Shown here piece by piece: positions 38,300 to 47,665 of a stretch of 64,000 nt of DNA. The DNA is from Cystobacter fuscus DSM 2262. GTDB lineage: Bacteria > Myxococcota > Myxococcia > Myxococcales > Myxococcaceae. The stretch spans positions 1 to 64,000 of the forward strand of contig NZ_ANAH02000069.1 in assembly GCF_000335475.2 (NCBI RefSeq), given 5' to 3'. The translations under genes were made by a program, and so were the position numbers. The notes beneath the pieces were generated by a model. That model did not search any database. It was not told the origin of the DNA and worked only from the letters and a program-made list of their open reading frames with translations. Position 1 is the stretch's first letter, and every line of letters begins with the position of its first letter.

Positions 38300-39763
38300 G
38301 TGGACTTCGACCAGAAGTTCGGTCCAGAGGCGTTGACGTTCGACGACGTTCTCTTGTTGCCAGCGAAGTCGGATGTGCTGCCGCGCGATTGCGATGTGAG
38401 CACGCTGCTGACCCGGGAGATCCGCCTGAGCATCCCGCTCGTCTCCTCGCCGATGGACACCGTGACCGAGGCCCGGATGGCGATCACCCTGGCGCGTGAG
38501 GGTGGCATTGGAGTCCTGCACAAGTCAATGGACGTGAAGCGGCAAGCCCACCTGGTCAGCCAGGTCAAGCGTTCCGAGAACGGCGTCATCCGGGATCCCA
38601 TCTCGTGCAATCCGGAGGATGCCATCCGCAAGGCGCAGGAGCTGATGGGCCAGTACCACATCTCCGGTGTGCCCGTGGTGGATCGCAACGGGTTGCTGGT
38701 GGGCATCATCACGAACCGGGACGTGCGGTTCGAGGAGAACTGGGATCAGCCGATCTCCGCCGTCATGACGAAGGAGCATCTCGTCACGGCCCCCGAGGGC
38801 ACGACCCTGGAGCAGGCCAAGGACATCCTGCGCAAGCACAAGGTGGAAAAGCTGCCCTTGGTGGACTCGCGCGGCATGCTCAAGGGGCTGATCACCATCA
38901 AGGACATCGAGAAGGTCCGCAAGTATCCGAATGCGGCCAAGGACGCCCGGGGCCGTCTGCTGGTGGCGGCCGCCGTCGGAGCGACGCCCCAGTACATGGA
39001 GCGGGTGGACGCGCTGGTGGAGGCCGGAGTGGATGTGGTGGTCGTGGACAGTGCCCACGGTCAGTCACAGGGCGTGCTGTCGACGGTGTCTGGCATCAAG
39101 CGCAGACATGCCAAGCTGCAGGTGATTGGCGGCAACGTGTCAACCTATGACGGGGCGCGAGACATGTGCGAGGCGGGCGCGGACGCGATCCGCGTCGGCA
39201 TGGGCCCTGGCTCGATTTGCACCACCCGCATGGTGGCGGGCATCGGCGTGCCCCAGATCACGGCTGTCTATGAGAGCACCCGCGCCGCCAGCCAGTATGG
39301 CGTGCCGGTGATCGCCGACGGCGGTGTGCGCTACAGCGGAGACATCGTCAAGGCCCTGGCGGCGGGCGCCCATGTGGTGATGATGGGCTCGGTCTTCGCC
39401 GGAACGGATGAATCGCCGGGCGACACGGAGATCTACCAGGGCCGCTCCTTCAAGGTGTACCGGGCGATGGGCTCCCTGGGAGCCATGCGGGATGGTTCTC
39501 CGGATCGCTACTTCCAGGAGAAGGGCCCCAAGCTGGTGCCCGAGGGCATTGAAGGCCGCGTGCCGTCACGCGGCCCTGTCTCGGACACCATCTTCCAGCT
39601 CGTGGGCGGTCTGCGCGCTGGCATGGGTTACTGCGGCACCCGCAACATCGAGGAGTTGCGCAAGAACGGGCGCTTCATCCGCATCACGAGCTCCGGCGTC
39701 CGCGAGAGTCACCCGCACGACGTGCAGATCACCAAGGAGTCCCCGAACTACACCCCGCTGTAG
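38300..39763 (+). CDS. guaB: IMP dehydrogenase, Bacillus-like type
   Basis: A 487-residue enzyme that oxidises IMP to XMP with NAD, the committed step to GMP. A (beta/alpha)8 barrel is split by a CBS pair (about 95-205). The catalytic loop is GPGSICTT with Cys307. The flap reads YRAMGS (387-392) where almost all family members have YRGMGS, so Ala389 replaces Gly; AHGQSQG replaces the usual AHGHSxG. Many stretches ([23 protein letters not shown] with [25 protein letters not shown]) match Gram-positive GuaB from memory more closely than deltaproteobacterial ones. Start is GTG 38300 with GGAGGTG upstream. It may be a second, inhibitor-tolerant copy. Confidence 0.9.
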   Translation: MDFDQKFGPEALTFDDVLLLPAKSDVLPRDCDVSTLLTREIRLSIPLVSSPMDTVTEARMAITLAREGGIGVLHKSMDVKRQAHLVSQVKRSENGVIRDPISCNPEDAIRKAQELMGQYHISGVPVVDRNGLLVGIITNRDVRFEENWDQPISAVMTKEHLVTAPEGTTLEQAKDILRKHKVEKLPLVDSRGMLKGLITIKDIEKVRKYPNAAKDARGRLLVAAAVGATPQYMERVDALVEAGVDVVVVDSAHGQSQGVLSTVSGIKRRHAKLQVIGGNVSTYDGARDMCEAGADAIRVGMGPGSICTTRMVAGIGVPQITAVYESTRAASQYGVPVIADGGVRYSGDIVKALAAGAHVVMMGSVFAGTDESPGDTEIYQGRSFKVYRAMGSLGAMRDGSPDRYFQEKGPKLVPEGIEGRVPSRGPVSDTIFQLVGGLRAGMGYCGTRNIEELRKNGRFIRITSSGVRESHPHDVQITKESPNYTPL

Positions 39764-39796
39764 GGCACGCGGAGTGTACTCACCCAGGCGGGGAAT

Positions 39797-39822
39797 GGAG
39801 GCAGGCCGGTCGCTGCCTCCTT
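39797..39822 (+). terminator. Terminator after guaB
   Basis: A perfect 8-bp stem GGAGGCAG/CTGCCTCC with an 8-base loop, ending in TTCTC, 34 bases after the guaB stop and directly before the convergent guanine deaminase stop; it may serve both genes. Confidence 0.65.
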
Positions 39823-39828
39823 CTCCTG

Positions 39829-41121
39829 CTAATCCTCGCTCCGGTGGGTCGGCGTCAAGCGTTGGCCCCGGACGTAGGTGGCGCGCACGGGCCCCGCGTC
39901 ATGTTGGAACAACAACGCGTCGAACAGTCCCTCTGGCCCTACGTGCGCGGGGACGTTCAGCGCCACCAGGTCCGCCTCGTAGCCAGGGGCGATCCGCCCC
40001 ACCTGTGCACCCAGCCCCAGCGCGATCGCTCCTCCGGTGGTGGCGCGCCACAGCAGTGCCTCCGGTGACACCGGTGCCTGGAGGATGAGCGCCGCGTCAT
40101 ATGCGCTCGCCGCCACCCGACGCATCGAGAAGGTCCGCCCAGCCCCCATGTCCGTGGCCAGGCCCACCCGGATACCCCGGTGGATCGCTTGCCGCAGCGG
40201 CATGCATCCGCTGTTCAGGAAGAAGTTGCTGTCCGGGCAGTGCGCGACGACGGCGTCGTGGCGCGCCATTCGATCCCACTCTCCTTCCGACAGCCACACA
40301 CAATGGGCGAACAGGGAGTGGTTGCCCACCAGGCCGTGATCCTCGTACACGCCCAGGTAGTCGGTCGAGGCGGGAAAGGCCGCCGCCGTGGCGTGCAACT
40401 CCTCCCGGTTTTCCGCCAGGTGGGTTTGAATCCACAGCCCGTGGCGCTCGGCCAGCCGGGCGGCCCCCCGCAGCAACTCCGGGGTACAGCTCAGCCCGAA
40501 TCGAGGCGTCACGCAAAAGCGGAGCCGGTTCTTGTCGCGGCCGTGCCAGCGGTCGATCAGGACGGAGCAGGCTTCCAGGGCGGCGGCCGGTTCCTGCAGC
40601 AGCATCGCCGGAGCGGACCTGTCCATCAGGGTCAATCCGGTGAGGCCTCGCAGGCCGCGCCGATCCAGCTCGGCGAACAGCGCATCCGTGGCATCGAAGT
40701 GGCTGGAACTGAAGATGGCGGCGCAGGTGGTGCCCTGGGCGATCAGGGCATCACAGAACTCTCTTGCCACCTGCTCGGCGTAGGCCCGCTCAGCAAAGCG
40801 CGCCTCCTCTGGAAACACCGACCGCTCCAGCCACTGCAGCAATGGGCCACTGGCGCTGCCGAGCATCCGCGTCTGCGGAAAATGGATGTGCGTATCGATG
40901 AAGCCAGGCAGGAGAACAGCCCCGGGGTGCGTTTCCGGGATGCGGCAGTCGCTGGGGGCGGCCCGTACCGACTGGATGAGTCCATGCGCATCCAGTTCAA
41001 TCAACGCATCTGGAACCAGCTCGAAGCGTGCATTGTTTTGCTCGGGACAGAGAAGACGGCCGCGCAGGGTGCGAAGTGTGGGTTCCGACAAGAGCGTGAC
41101 TCCTGGATGGTGGCTCGGCAT
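39829..41121 (-). CDS. guaD: Guanine deaminase
   Basis: A 430-residue amidohydrolase that converts guanine to xanthine and ammonia. The zinc ligands His78/His80 are in GFIDTHIHFPQ, with later ligands and catalytic residues in THLAENREE, FAHCVWLSE and the signature HCPDSNFFLNSG, then GLATDMGAGRTF. Length and the FPQ motif after HIH are those of bacterial/eukaryotic type guanine deaminases rather than the small CDA-fold type. The ATG at 41121 is preceded by GGAG. It ends 65 bases from the end of guaB, so two guanine-related enzymes sit tail to tail. Confidence 0.88.
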   Translation of the reverse strand: MPSHHPGVTLLSEPTLRTLRGRLLCPEQNNARFELVPDALIELDAHGLIQSVRAAPSDCRIPETHPGAVLLPGFIDTHIHFPQTRMLGSASGPLLQWLERSVFPEEARFAERAYAEQVAREFCDALIAQGTTCAAIFSSSHFDATDALFAELDRRGLRGLTGLTLMDRSAPAMLLQEPAAALEACSVLIDRWHGRDKNRLRFCVTPRFGLSCTPELLRGAARLAERHGLWIQTHLAENREELHATAAAFPASTDYLGVYEDHGLVGNHSLFAHCVWLSEGEWDRMARHDAVVAHCPDSNFFLNSGCMPLRQAIHRGIRVGLATDMGAGRTFSMRRVAASAYDAALILQAPVSPEALLWRATTGGAIALGLGAQVGRIAPGYEADLVALNVPAHVGPEGLFDALLFQHDAGPVRATYVRGQRLTPTHRSED

Positions 41122-41228
41122 TCATTATGCTCCAGAATGACGGGCGCCAAGCAGGGATCGGCATGCGGCTGTGCGCGGAGACATCCTCGAGTTCCGCGCC
41201 CCGGCCCCCGCTGTCCAGGACGCCTGGT

Positions 41229-41969
41229 TCAGGCGTTCTGTCCCCCATCGATCGTGAGGCTGGTACCCGTCACATGAGCGGCGTCCGGCCCGGCGAGGAA
41301 CGCGACCGCGGCCGCGATGTCCTCTGGCTTGCCATAGTGGCCCAAGGAGATGAGCCCGCGCTGCATCTCGGCTCTCGGTCCTTGCGCCGGGTTCATGTCC
41401 GTGTCGGTCGAGCCTGGGTTGACCAGGGTCACGGCGATCCCCCGTGGTCCCAGCTCCCGCGACACGCCCTTGGTCAGCGCAATCAACGCCGATTTGGTCA
41501 TGGAGTACACCGAGACGCCACCGTAGGCCACGCGCTCGGCGAGATTGCTGCCGATGTTGATGATGCGACCGCCGCGAGGCAGGTGCGGGATCGCCGCCCG
41601 CGTGGCCAACACGACCGCCCGGATGTTCACGTTCAAGAGCGCGTCGATGTCCTCGAGCGTCATCTGCTCGAGCGGACCCCCCCGGGCGATGCCCGCGTTG
41701 TTGACGAGGATGTCCAGACCGCCCAACCGTTCGACCGTCGCCGAGACGGAATGCTGAACAGCCGCGGGATCAGCACTGTCGGCCTGGAGCGCGATGACCT
41801 TCCTCCCGAGCCCCTCGATCTCTCGCGCGAGCGCCTGGGCTGTCTCGGCCGAGCGCTGATAGGTGAAGGCAATGTCCGCACCCTCCGCCGCGAGCCTTCG
41901 CACGATCGCCGCACCGATTCCTCGACTGCCCCCGGTGACGAGCGCCTTCTTGCCAGCAAGCTTCGACAT
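41229..41969 (-). CDS. Short-chain dehydrogenase/reductase (classical SDR)
   Basis: A 246-residue NAD(P)-dependent reductase. The cofactor loop is TGGSRGIG (about 12-19), then NNAG (about 88-91), the catalytic Tyr/Lys in YSMTKSA (YxxxK) and VNPGSTDTDM. It is similar to FabG/PhaB-like and drug-resistance-associated SDRs of the form MSKLAGKKALVTGGSRG. The start at 41969 lies 11 bases from a palindrome shared with the divergent TetR gene, which strongly suggests it is the repressor's target. Natural substrate unknown. Confidence 0.88.
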   Translation of the reverse strand: MSKLAGKKALVTGGSRGIGAAIVRRLAAEGADIAFTYQRSAETAQALAREIEGLGRKVIALQADSADPAAVQHSVSATVERLGGLDILVNNAGIARGGPLEQMTLEDIDALLNVNIRAVVLATRAAIPHLPRGGRIINIGSNLAERVAYGGVSVYSMTKSALIALTKGVSRELGPRGIAVTLVNPGSTDTDMNPAQGPRAEMQRGLISLGHYGKPEDIAAAVAFLAGPDAAHVTGTSLTIDGGQNA

Positions 41970-41979
41970 GGTGTTCCCT

Positions 41980-42001
41980 TTTTGTGATGGTCGACACAAA
42001 A
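41980..42001. promoter_or_regulatory. TetR operator between SDR and TetR genes
   Basis: TTTTGTG-ATGGTCGA-CACAAAA, 7-bp perfect arms in a 22-bp site, centred in the 66-base divergent gap. Size and position are standard for a TetR repressor controlling itself and the divergent SDR gene. Confidence 0.7.
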
Positions 42002-42035
42002 TGCTCGGCGAAGGTACGAACGTCAAGAGGCTTCT

Positions 42036-42668
42036 GTGCCGACCACTACAGAAAAGAAGGCGCCCAAGCGGGGCCGCCCAAGAGAGTTCGACCGGGAGGC
42101 GGCGCTGTGCGCCGCCATGGAGCTGTTCTGGCGCAAGGGCTACACCGCGACGTCCATCTCGGAGCTGTGCGCCGCCATGGGGATCAACTCGCCCAGCCTC
42201 TACGCGGCGTTCGGCGGCAAGGAAGCCCTCTATGAGGCGGCCATCCGCCAGTACCAGGAGACGCTTGGTCCCTTCGTCTGGGGCGGGTTCTCCGAGGCTC
42301 CGACCGCGCGCGAGGCGATCGAGGCCTTGCTGCTCAGCTCCGCCGAGGTCCTGCCCAGGCGTGGAAAACCCCTGGGATGCATGGTGACGCTGGCCTCCGC
42401 GGGGGATGAGGGGCACGCCGAACTGAAGGCGCTCCTCGTGGAACTACGCGCCCATACCCTCCAGCGCATCCGCGAGCGCCTCGAGCGGGCCATGGCCGAA
42501 GGAGAGCTTTCACGCGACGTGGAGCCGCAGCACATCGCGCGGTTCTACGCGGGCGTCCAGCAGGCGATGTCCATCCAGGCCCGTGATGGTGCGACTCGCG
42601 AGGACCTGCGGGCCTCGGCTCGGCTCGCCATGAAGGCGTGGAAGACCGTGACGGAAGCGAGCCGATAG
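42036..42668 (+). CDS. TetR-family repressor
   Basis: A 210-residue regulator. The N-terminal HTH is clear (GRPREFDREAALCAAMELFW, TATSISELCAAMGINSPSLY, then FGGKEALYEAA, about residues 12-68), and the helical ligand domain contains the conserved GCMVTLASAG segment of the AcrR/TetR_C_11-like group. Start is GTG 42036. It probably represses itself and the divergent SDR gene through the 22-bp palindrome, releasing when an electrophile or similar inducer binds. Confidence 0.87.
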   Translation: MPTTTEKKAPKRGRPREFDREAALCAAMELFWRKGYTATSISELCAAMGINSPSLYAAFGGKEALYEAAIRQYQETLGPFVWGGFSEAPTAREAIEALLLSSAEVLPRRGKPLGCMVTLASAGDEGHAELKALLVELRAHTLQRIRERLERAMAEGELSRDVEPQHIARFYAGVQQAMSIQARDGATREDLRASARLAMKAWKTVTEASR

Positions 42669-42712
42669 GCTCCACCCGGCTCGCTCCCCGTCAGCGCCCC
42701 CTCTTCGGGGAC

Positions 42713-43528
42713 TCAGTGACGGCGGCCCGAACCCGGCTCCGACAGGCCCCGGTGAAGCTGCGCCGAGGCGGGCTGAGGCAACACCGAGGCCGCCGCCGCC
42801 ATCGCCTTGTTCTTCACCGAGCCCGCGACCACCTTGTCCTCGCCCGCCATCAAGGCCTCGAACCCCTGACGCGCGACGAGCTCCGCGCTGTCCTTCTTCT
42901 CCGTGCCGACGCGCGTGTCGTCCATGTCGGCGCGGTGGAAGAAGTTGGTTTCGGTCGGGCCCGGCATGAGCGCCGTGATCGTCACGCCGGTGTCCTTGAG
43001 CTCGTTGCGCAGGGCCTCGGAGAACGACAGCAGGAAGGACTTGGAGGCGGCATACACGGCCTCGAACGGGCCCGGCATGACGGCGGCGATGGACGAGGTG
43101 AACAGGACGCGGCCCGCGCCCCGCGCCACCATGTCCTTGAGCACGCGCTTGGCCAGGTGCACCGAGGACGTGATGTTGAGGTTGATGAGGTTGAGTTCCG
43201 CCTTCAGGTCCGTGTCCCGGACGAAGTCACCGCCCACCCCCACTCCGGCGTTGATGGCGATCGCCTCCACCGGACGGCCCACTTCCTGGATCCGCGCGTA
43301 CAGCGTCTCCACGCCCTCGTACTGGGCGAGGTCCGCCTGCACGCTCCACACCCGGGCACCCAGTTCCTCGAAGGCCCGCGCGGCCTCCACGATGCCCGCG
43401 CCCTGTGAGGCGACCAGCAGGTCGAATCCATTCTGGGCGAACTGTCTGGCGAGTTCGTAGCCGATTCCACTCGAGGCGCCCGTCACGACCGCCAGGGGAC
43501 GAGTCCCCGCCTTGTCGACTTTGGCCAT
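42713..43528 (-). CDS. SDR-family oxidoreductase (DltE-like)
   Basis: A 271-residue short-chain reductase. TGASSGIG (about 16-23) binds the cofactor, a diverged NNAG region reads INAGVGVGG, and YAASKSF supplies the catalytic Tyr/Lys. MPGPTETNFF follows. The layout matches the DltE/YqjQ-like group that often reduces carbonyls of lipids or steroids. The C-terminal tail (about 25 residues, VLPQPASAQLHRGLSEPGS) is a non-conserved extension. It converges on the TetR gene with a 44-base gap and is not obviously co-regulated. Confidence 0.84.
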   Translation of the reverse strand: MAKVDKAGTRPLAVVTGASSGIGYELARQFAQNGFDLLVASQGAGIVEAARAFEELGARVWSVQADLAQYEGVETLYARIQEVGRPVEAIAINAGVGVGGDFVRDTDLKAELNLINLNITSSVHLAKRVLKDMVARGAGRVLFTSSIAAVMPGPFEAVYAASKSFLLSFSEALRNELKDTGVTITALMPGPTETNFFHRADMDDTRVGTEKKDSAELVARQGFEALMAGEDKVVAGSVKNKAMAAAASVLPQPASAQLHRGLSEPGSGRRH

Positions 43529-43725
43529 GGCCTTCTCTCCATTGTCAGGGTGTCATGCAGCGCGCTCAATGTTGGGTCACCGACAGGCGCGGACAAGCGA
43601 GAGTCCCCAGAGGCGCGAGGACGCGGGGGCGGTTGGCCGGCCGTCTGCCTTCCCTCGGGGAGGCCCCCGCTTGTGCCCACGCGCCCGGAGGGCAACCCTT
43701 GAAGGCAAGTCCGGGGAAGAGACCG

Positions 43726-44505
43726 ATGACCGACGTCCGCCGACTCTACATCCTGCTGTGCGGCTACGAGATCCTCCCGAAATCGGTCTCCGTGCGGGGT
43801 GCCCCTTCCTCGCTCCTCATGTGCGAGCCGGTCTGTGCCTACCTGCTGGAGACGACGCGCGGATGGGTGCTCTTCGATGCGGGGATTGATTCCGCGCGCT
43901 TGAAGGATCCCGTCCAGCGCGAGCGCTTCCTGACCGCTCCGGGCTCGGTGTCGGCCCCCATCGTCCTGCCAGAGCACGAGCTGCTGCCCCAGCTCGCGCG
44001 GCTGGGGGTCGCCCCGGAGGACGTCCACGCCGTCATCATCAGCCACACCCACTACGATCACACGGGCCATGTCAAACACTTCACCCGCGCCGCCCTCTAC
44101 ATGCAGCGGCGCGAGTACGAGCATGCCATGGGGGCGCATGGCAACCCGGCCGTGTTCGACGACGATCTGCGGCTGCCCGGACGGCCGTGGCGGCTCGTCG
44201 ACGGGGACTGGGAACTGATGCCCGGCGTGCGCGGCCTCCTGACCGCCGGCCACATGCCGGGGCATCAATCCCTGCTCGTCGAGTTGCCCCGCGGTGGCAC
44301 CAAGATCCTCGTCGCCGACGCGGGAGACCTGCGGGAGAACTTCGAGCTGGAGCTGGCTCCGGGAGAATGTCCGGACCCCGCGCAGGGCATCGCCTCCATC
44401 CGCAAGCTCAAGGCGCTTCGCGACGCCACGGGGGGCGACCTCGTCCTCTTCCATGACCCCAACGACGTGCATCCACGACCCAGGGCCCCCGACTTCTACG
44501 AGTAG
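43726..44505 (+). CDS. Metallo-beta-lactamase-fold lactonase, AHL-lactonase (AttM/AiiB)-like
   Basis: A 259-residue metallohydrolase with the di-zinc signature SHTHYDHTGH (HxHxDH, about 105-114), a His in GHMPGHQSL, the bridging Asp in VADAGD and a last His in LVLFHDPND. The opening LYILLCGYEI with the later LFDAGID follows N-acyl-homoserine-lactone lactonases, so it may open the lactone ring of quorum signals. Many relatives are promiscuous, so the substrate is inferred. It has GGGGAAGAG upstream of the ATG. Nothing in the flanking genes confirms a role in signalling. Confidence 0.8.
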   Translation: MTDVRRLYILLCGYEILPKSVSVRGAPSSLLMCEPVCAYLLETTRGWVLFDAGIDSARLKDPVQRERFLTAPGSVSAPIVLPEHELLPQLARLGVAPEDVHAVIISHTHYDHTGHVKHFTRAALYMQRREYEHAMGAHGNPAVFDDDLRLPGRPWRLVDGDWELMPGVRGLLTAGHMPGHQSLLVELPRGGTKILVADAGDLRENFELELAPGECPDPAQGIASIRKLKALRDATGGDLVLFHDPNDVHPRPRAPDFYE

Positions 44506-44572
44506 CCGCACGCCGGGTCGCCCGGCGAACGAGCCATATCCAGGGTCGGACCCGGGTGTTACATCCCCTCTC

Positions 44573-45154
44573 ATGGATGAGCCGACGGGAAGAGAGCGAG
44601 GCCAGCTCCAGGAGAAGCGCAAGCAGCCCCGGAAGGTGTCTCCGCGCTACCTGGAGAACGCCGCGCTGCACTACCTCAAGCGGTACTCGGCCACGGTGAG
44701 CCAGCTCAAGACCGTGCTCATGCGCAGGGTGGACAGGTCCCTGCGCTTCCACGGCGGCGAGCGCACCGAGGCGCTCGGTTGGGTGAACGCGCTCGTGGAG
44801 AAGCTCGTGCGCAACGGGCTCGTCAACGATCAGGCCTACGCGGAGACGAAGGCCCATTCGCTGCGCGCCTCGGGCCGCAGTGCCCGGGTGATCGCCCAGA
44901 AGCTCAAGCTCAAGGGCGTGGCCAAGGAGGTCGTCGCACAGAAGGTGGCCGAGGCCTCCGCGGAGGTGTCCGAGGAGGCGGCCGCGCTCATCTGGGCGCG
45001 CAAGAAGCGGCTGGGCCCCTTCCGGCGCGACCTGAAGACCCGGCCGGACAACCGGCAGCGGGATCTCGCCGCCATGGCCCGCGCGGGCTTCTCCTTCGCC
45101 ATGGCGAAGAAGATCATCGACGGCTCCGCGGACGAGCTTCCCCCTCCCTCCTAG
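44573..45154 (+). CDS. recX: Regulatory protein RecX
   Basis: A 193-residue all-helical protein with the RecX repeats: ENAALHYLKRYSATVSQLKT near 29-48 and LRASGRSARVIAQKLKLKGV near 91-110, then a late AMARAGFSFAMAKKIID. RecX binds RecA filaments and limits their growth. recA is not adjacent, unlike in many bacteria, which is common in myxobacteria. The length is slightly above the usual 150-170 because of a 25-residue charged N-terminal tail. Confidence 0.8.
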   Translation: MDEPTGRERGQLQEKRKQPRKVSPRYLENAALHYLKRYSATVSQLKTVLMRRVDRSLRFHGGERTEALGWVNALVEKLVRNGLVNDQAYAETKAHSLRASGRSARVIAQKLKLKGVAKEVVAQKVAEASAEVSEEAAALIWARKKRLGPFRRDLKTRPDNRQRDLAAMARAGFSFAMAKKIIDGSADELPPPS

Positions 45155-45270
45155 AAGACGTCTGTACAAGAAAATTCCCTTTCAACTAGAAATCATGGTA
45201 CTCCGTTTAATACGGGAGCGGTATTCTGTCGCGGAGTTCCTGGATTTCACGGGGTGTGAAAGGGTCTTCC

Positions 45271-47106
45271 ATGCCGTTCGTCTCGAGGAGCGTTCCTCCG
45301 GGGGCCCGCCCCCGCTTGCTTGCCCTGTGTCTGTGTCTGTCCGGGGCGACGAGCGTCGCGCAGAGCCAGACGCCGTTTGGAGCCAATGGCTTTCCAGGAG
45401 TCATCAAGGCCCAGGACTTCGACCAGGGCGGAGAAGGCGTGGCCTATCACGACTCCGACGCGGTCAATTCCCCTGCGTATTACCGGCCGAACGAGGCGGT
45501 GGACATCGGCATCCGGGGCTCGGGTACCTACGAGGTCCGCGCTTCTCCGGGTGAATGGCTGGAGTACACGGTCAACGTGGCGCAGGGCGGACGCTACGAG
45601 TTGGCCCTCTCCTACTCGCTTCCGAGCGGCACGGGAGAGGTCCGCATCGGCTGGGACGGAGCAAACGAAGTCCCCGTCACCCTTCCGGCCACGGGCGGCC
45701 ACGGGACATTCCAGAGCTACAAGGTGCCGGTACCCATCGACATCCCCCAGGGCACGCACGTGCTGCGCCTGGCTTTCGTCGGAGGGGATCTCTACGTGAG
45801 GCAGCTCAGCTCGGCGCGGCTCGTCGGCCGGGCCTTCTACCTGAGCCGCTCGGGTGCTGGCGCCAAGGATGGGTCCAGTTGGAGCCAGGCGTTCTCGGCG
45901 GATCAACTCCAGGCCACCCTGAACCAGACGCTCCAGCCCGGGGACACGCTGTACGTGGCGGGAGGCGTCTACCAGAGCAGTACGCCCTTCTCCTTCTCGC
46001 TCACGACGAGCGGAACGGACACGCTGCACAAGAAGGTGGTGGGCGTGGACCTGGGTCAGGGGTTGCCCGTCTTCAAGGGGCTGTGGAATCCGGCCAATCC
46101 GGGAGCCTCCGGCAAGAGCCATGCGTTCCTGCGGTTCACGGGCGCGCACTACTGGGACATCGAGCGGCTGAGCGCCGAGAACTACTACTACGGCGTCCGG
46201 GCCGACACCTCGTCCCACCTCCAGTTGAGCGAGCTGCACCTGAGCCAGATTCGGGAAGGTCTCGCCTTGAGCCACGTCTCGGACTCGAGGGTGTCGCGGT
46301 CCGACGCCCGGAAGTACACCAAGCGCGGAATCCGCTTCATCGAGGACGTGTCCAACCTGCTCGTGGAGGACTTCCTCGCGGATGCCACGCTGGGCGATCC
46401 CTCCTGGCCGACGGAAGCCTACCCCTTCGGCGTCTCCATCGAGAATCCCGCGGATCCCACCCTGCCCACCCATGACGTGGTGTTCAACCGCGTCACCGCC
46501 CGGAACAACACGTTCACGACCACGTCCACGGGCGACTACCAGAACGGGGACGGCTTCTCGTTGGAGCGCTCGGCCTTCGGCATCTCCTTCTTGAACTCGG
46601 CCGCGCTCGACAACACCGACGGTGGCTGGGATGACAAGTCCCAGGCGGCCTACTACGAGAACTGCGTGGCGCTGCGCAACAAGCGCAACTTCCGCCTCTG
46701 GAATGACAGCGCCCAGCCCACGACGTTGAACAACGTGTTGAGCGCGTTCGCCCAGAAGCACGACGGCTACTCGACCGCGGGCCTGTGGTCCCAGGGCTAC
46801 GTGGAGGTGTACGACTCCACGTTCTACGCGAACGCGGGCAGTGAGATCTTGCTCGAGAACAACTCCACCCCCGCGGCGCGCGTGAAGATCGTGAACTCGA
46901 TCGCCACGGACGCCACGGCCTGTGGAAGCGTGGCCTCCAAGGAGGGCGGCACCACCCTGGAGTGGGTCAACAGCCGGCTGTGCGATGGGGCCACCGCGAC
47001 CCCGGTGCCGCTCCGGGCCCCCCGTGCCGACTGGATGGGAGACCCCGCGGACGCCTTCAACCCCGCGGACGCCTCCGTCCTCCAGGGCTACCGGCCCGCG
47101 CCCTGA
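45271..47106 (+). CDS. Secreted right-handed beta-helix protein with N-terminal carbohydrate-binding module
   Basis: A 611-residue exported protein; signal peptide about 1-32 (LLALCLCLSGATSVAQ). Residues about 40-190 look like a CBM6/CBM35 sandwich (KAQDFDQGGEGVAYHD, a CBM6 hallmark, and SPGEWLEYTVNVAQGG). Residues about 195-600 show the parallel beta-helix pattern of polysaccharide lyases (DTLYVAGGVY, then repeated short strands with Asn ladders). Fold and binding module imply a pectate-lyase-like or related polysaccharide lyase/hydrolase, but the substrate and catalytic residues cannot be assigned. ATG 45271 has AAAGGG upstream; a GTG at 45256 is the alternative. Confidence 0.8.
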   Translation: MPFVSRSVPPGARPRLLALCLCLSGATSVAQSQTPFGANGFPGVIKAQDFDQGGEGVAYHDSDAVNSPAYYRPNEAVDIGIRGSGTYEVRASPGEWLEYTVNVAQGGRYELALSYSLPSGTGEVRIGWDGANEVPVTLPATGGHGTFQSYKVPVPIDIPQGTHVLRLAFVGGDLYVRQLSSARLVGRAFYLSRSGAGAKDGSSWSQAFSADQLQATLNQTLQPGDTLYVAGGVYQSSTPFSFSLTTSGTDTLHKKVVGVDLGQGLPVFKGLWNPANPGASGKSHAFLRFTGAHYWDIERLSAENYYYGVRADTSSHLQLSELHLSQIREGLALSHVSDSRVSRSDARKYTKRGIRFIEDVSNLLVEDFLADATLGDPSWPTEAYPFGVSIENPADPTLPTHDVVFNRVTARNNTFTTTSTGDYQNGDGFSLERSAFGISFLNSAALDNTDGGWDDKSQAAYYENCVALRNKRNFRLWNDSAQPTTLNNVLSAFAQKHDGYSTAGLWSQGYVEVYDSTFYANAGSEILLENNSTPAARVKIVNSIATDATACGSVASKEGGTTLEWVNSRLCDGATATPVPLRAPRADWMGDPADAFNPADASVLQGYRPAP

Positions 47107-47119
47107 GTCCCTCCACCCT

Positions 47120-47665
47120 TCAGGGCAGGTCGCGCTCCAACAGCAGGTTCACGAGCGGAACGCTGTAGCGGTCGTCGGGAAGGCGGTCGACGATGCGGAA
47201 GCCCGCGCTCAGGTAGAGCCCAAGCGACTGTGGCAGCCCCTCGACCGTCCAGAGATAGACGCGCGAGAAGCCCGCGGCACGGCAGAACTCCAGCGCGCGC
47301 CGCACGAGCTCCTTGCCAATGCCCCGGCCGTGGTACGCCTCTTCGACGATGACCCAGCGCAGGCGCGCCCCCGGCTGATCCGTCTTCGAGCCCGCGACGG
47401 CGATGGAACCGACGAGCCGACCGTCGAGGTGGGCCGTCAACAGGAGGTCGCGGCCGGCCTGATAGTGCGCGAGGAACTCGCGCAGCTCCTGCGCCATCAT
47501 TCCCTCGAACTCGGCGCCCGAGCCCCAGGCCTTGGCGTAGTAGATGCCGTGCAACTCGGCGATCCGGCCCAGGAGGCCCGGCCGGTAGCCCTCGACATAC
47601 TCGGTTCCCACGTACGCGGTACTCATGTGCTCGGTGCTCATGTGCTCATCTCCCATGGGGGTCAT
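47120..47665 (-). CDS. GNAT-family N-acetyltransferase
   Basis: A 181-residue acyltransferase. The acetyl-CoA loop is seen as RWVIVEEAYHGRGIGKELVRR (Q/RxxGxG/A type, about 103-123 in pieces), and the C-terminal VYLWTVEGLPQSLGLYLSAGFR is standard for the fold. Its ATG overlaps the TrmB-type regulator's stop in an ATGA (47662-47665), so the pair is translationally coupled. GNAT/MarR or TrmB pairs often detoxify or modify an amine. The substrate is unknown. Confidence 0.85.
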   Translation of the reverse strand: MTPMGDEHMSTEHMSTAYVGTEYVEGYRPGLLGRIAELHGIYYAKAWGSGAEFEGMMAQELREFLAHYQAGRDLLLTAHLDGRLVGSIAVAGSKTDQPGARLRWVIVEEAYHGRGIGKELVRRALEFCRAAGFSRVYLWTVEGLPQSLGLYLSAGFRIVDRLPDDRYSVPLVNLLLERDLP

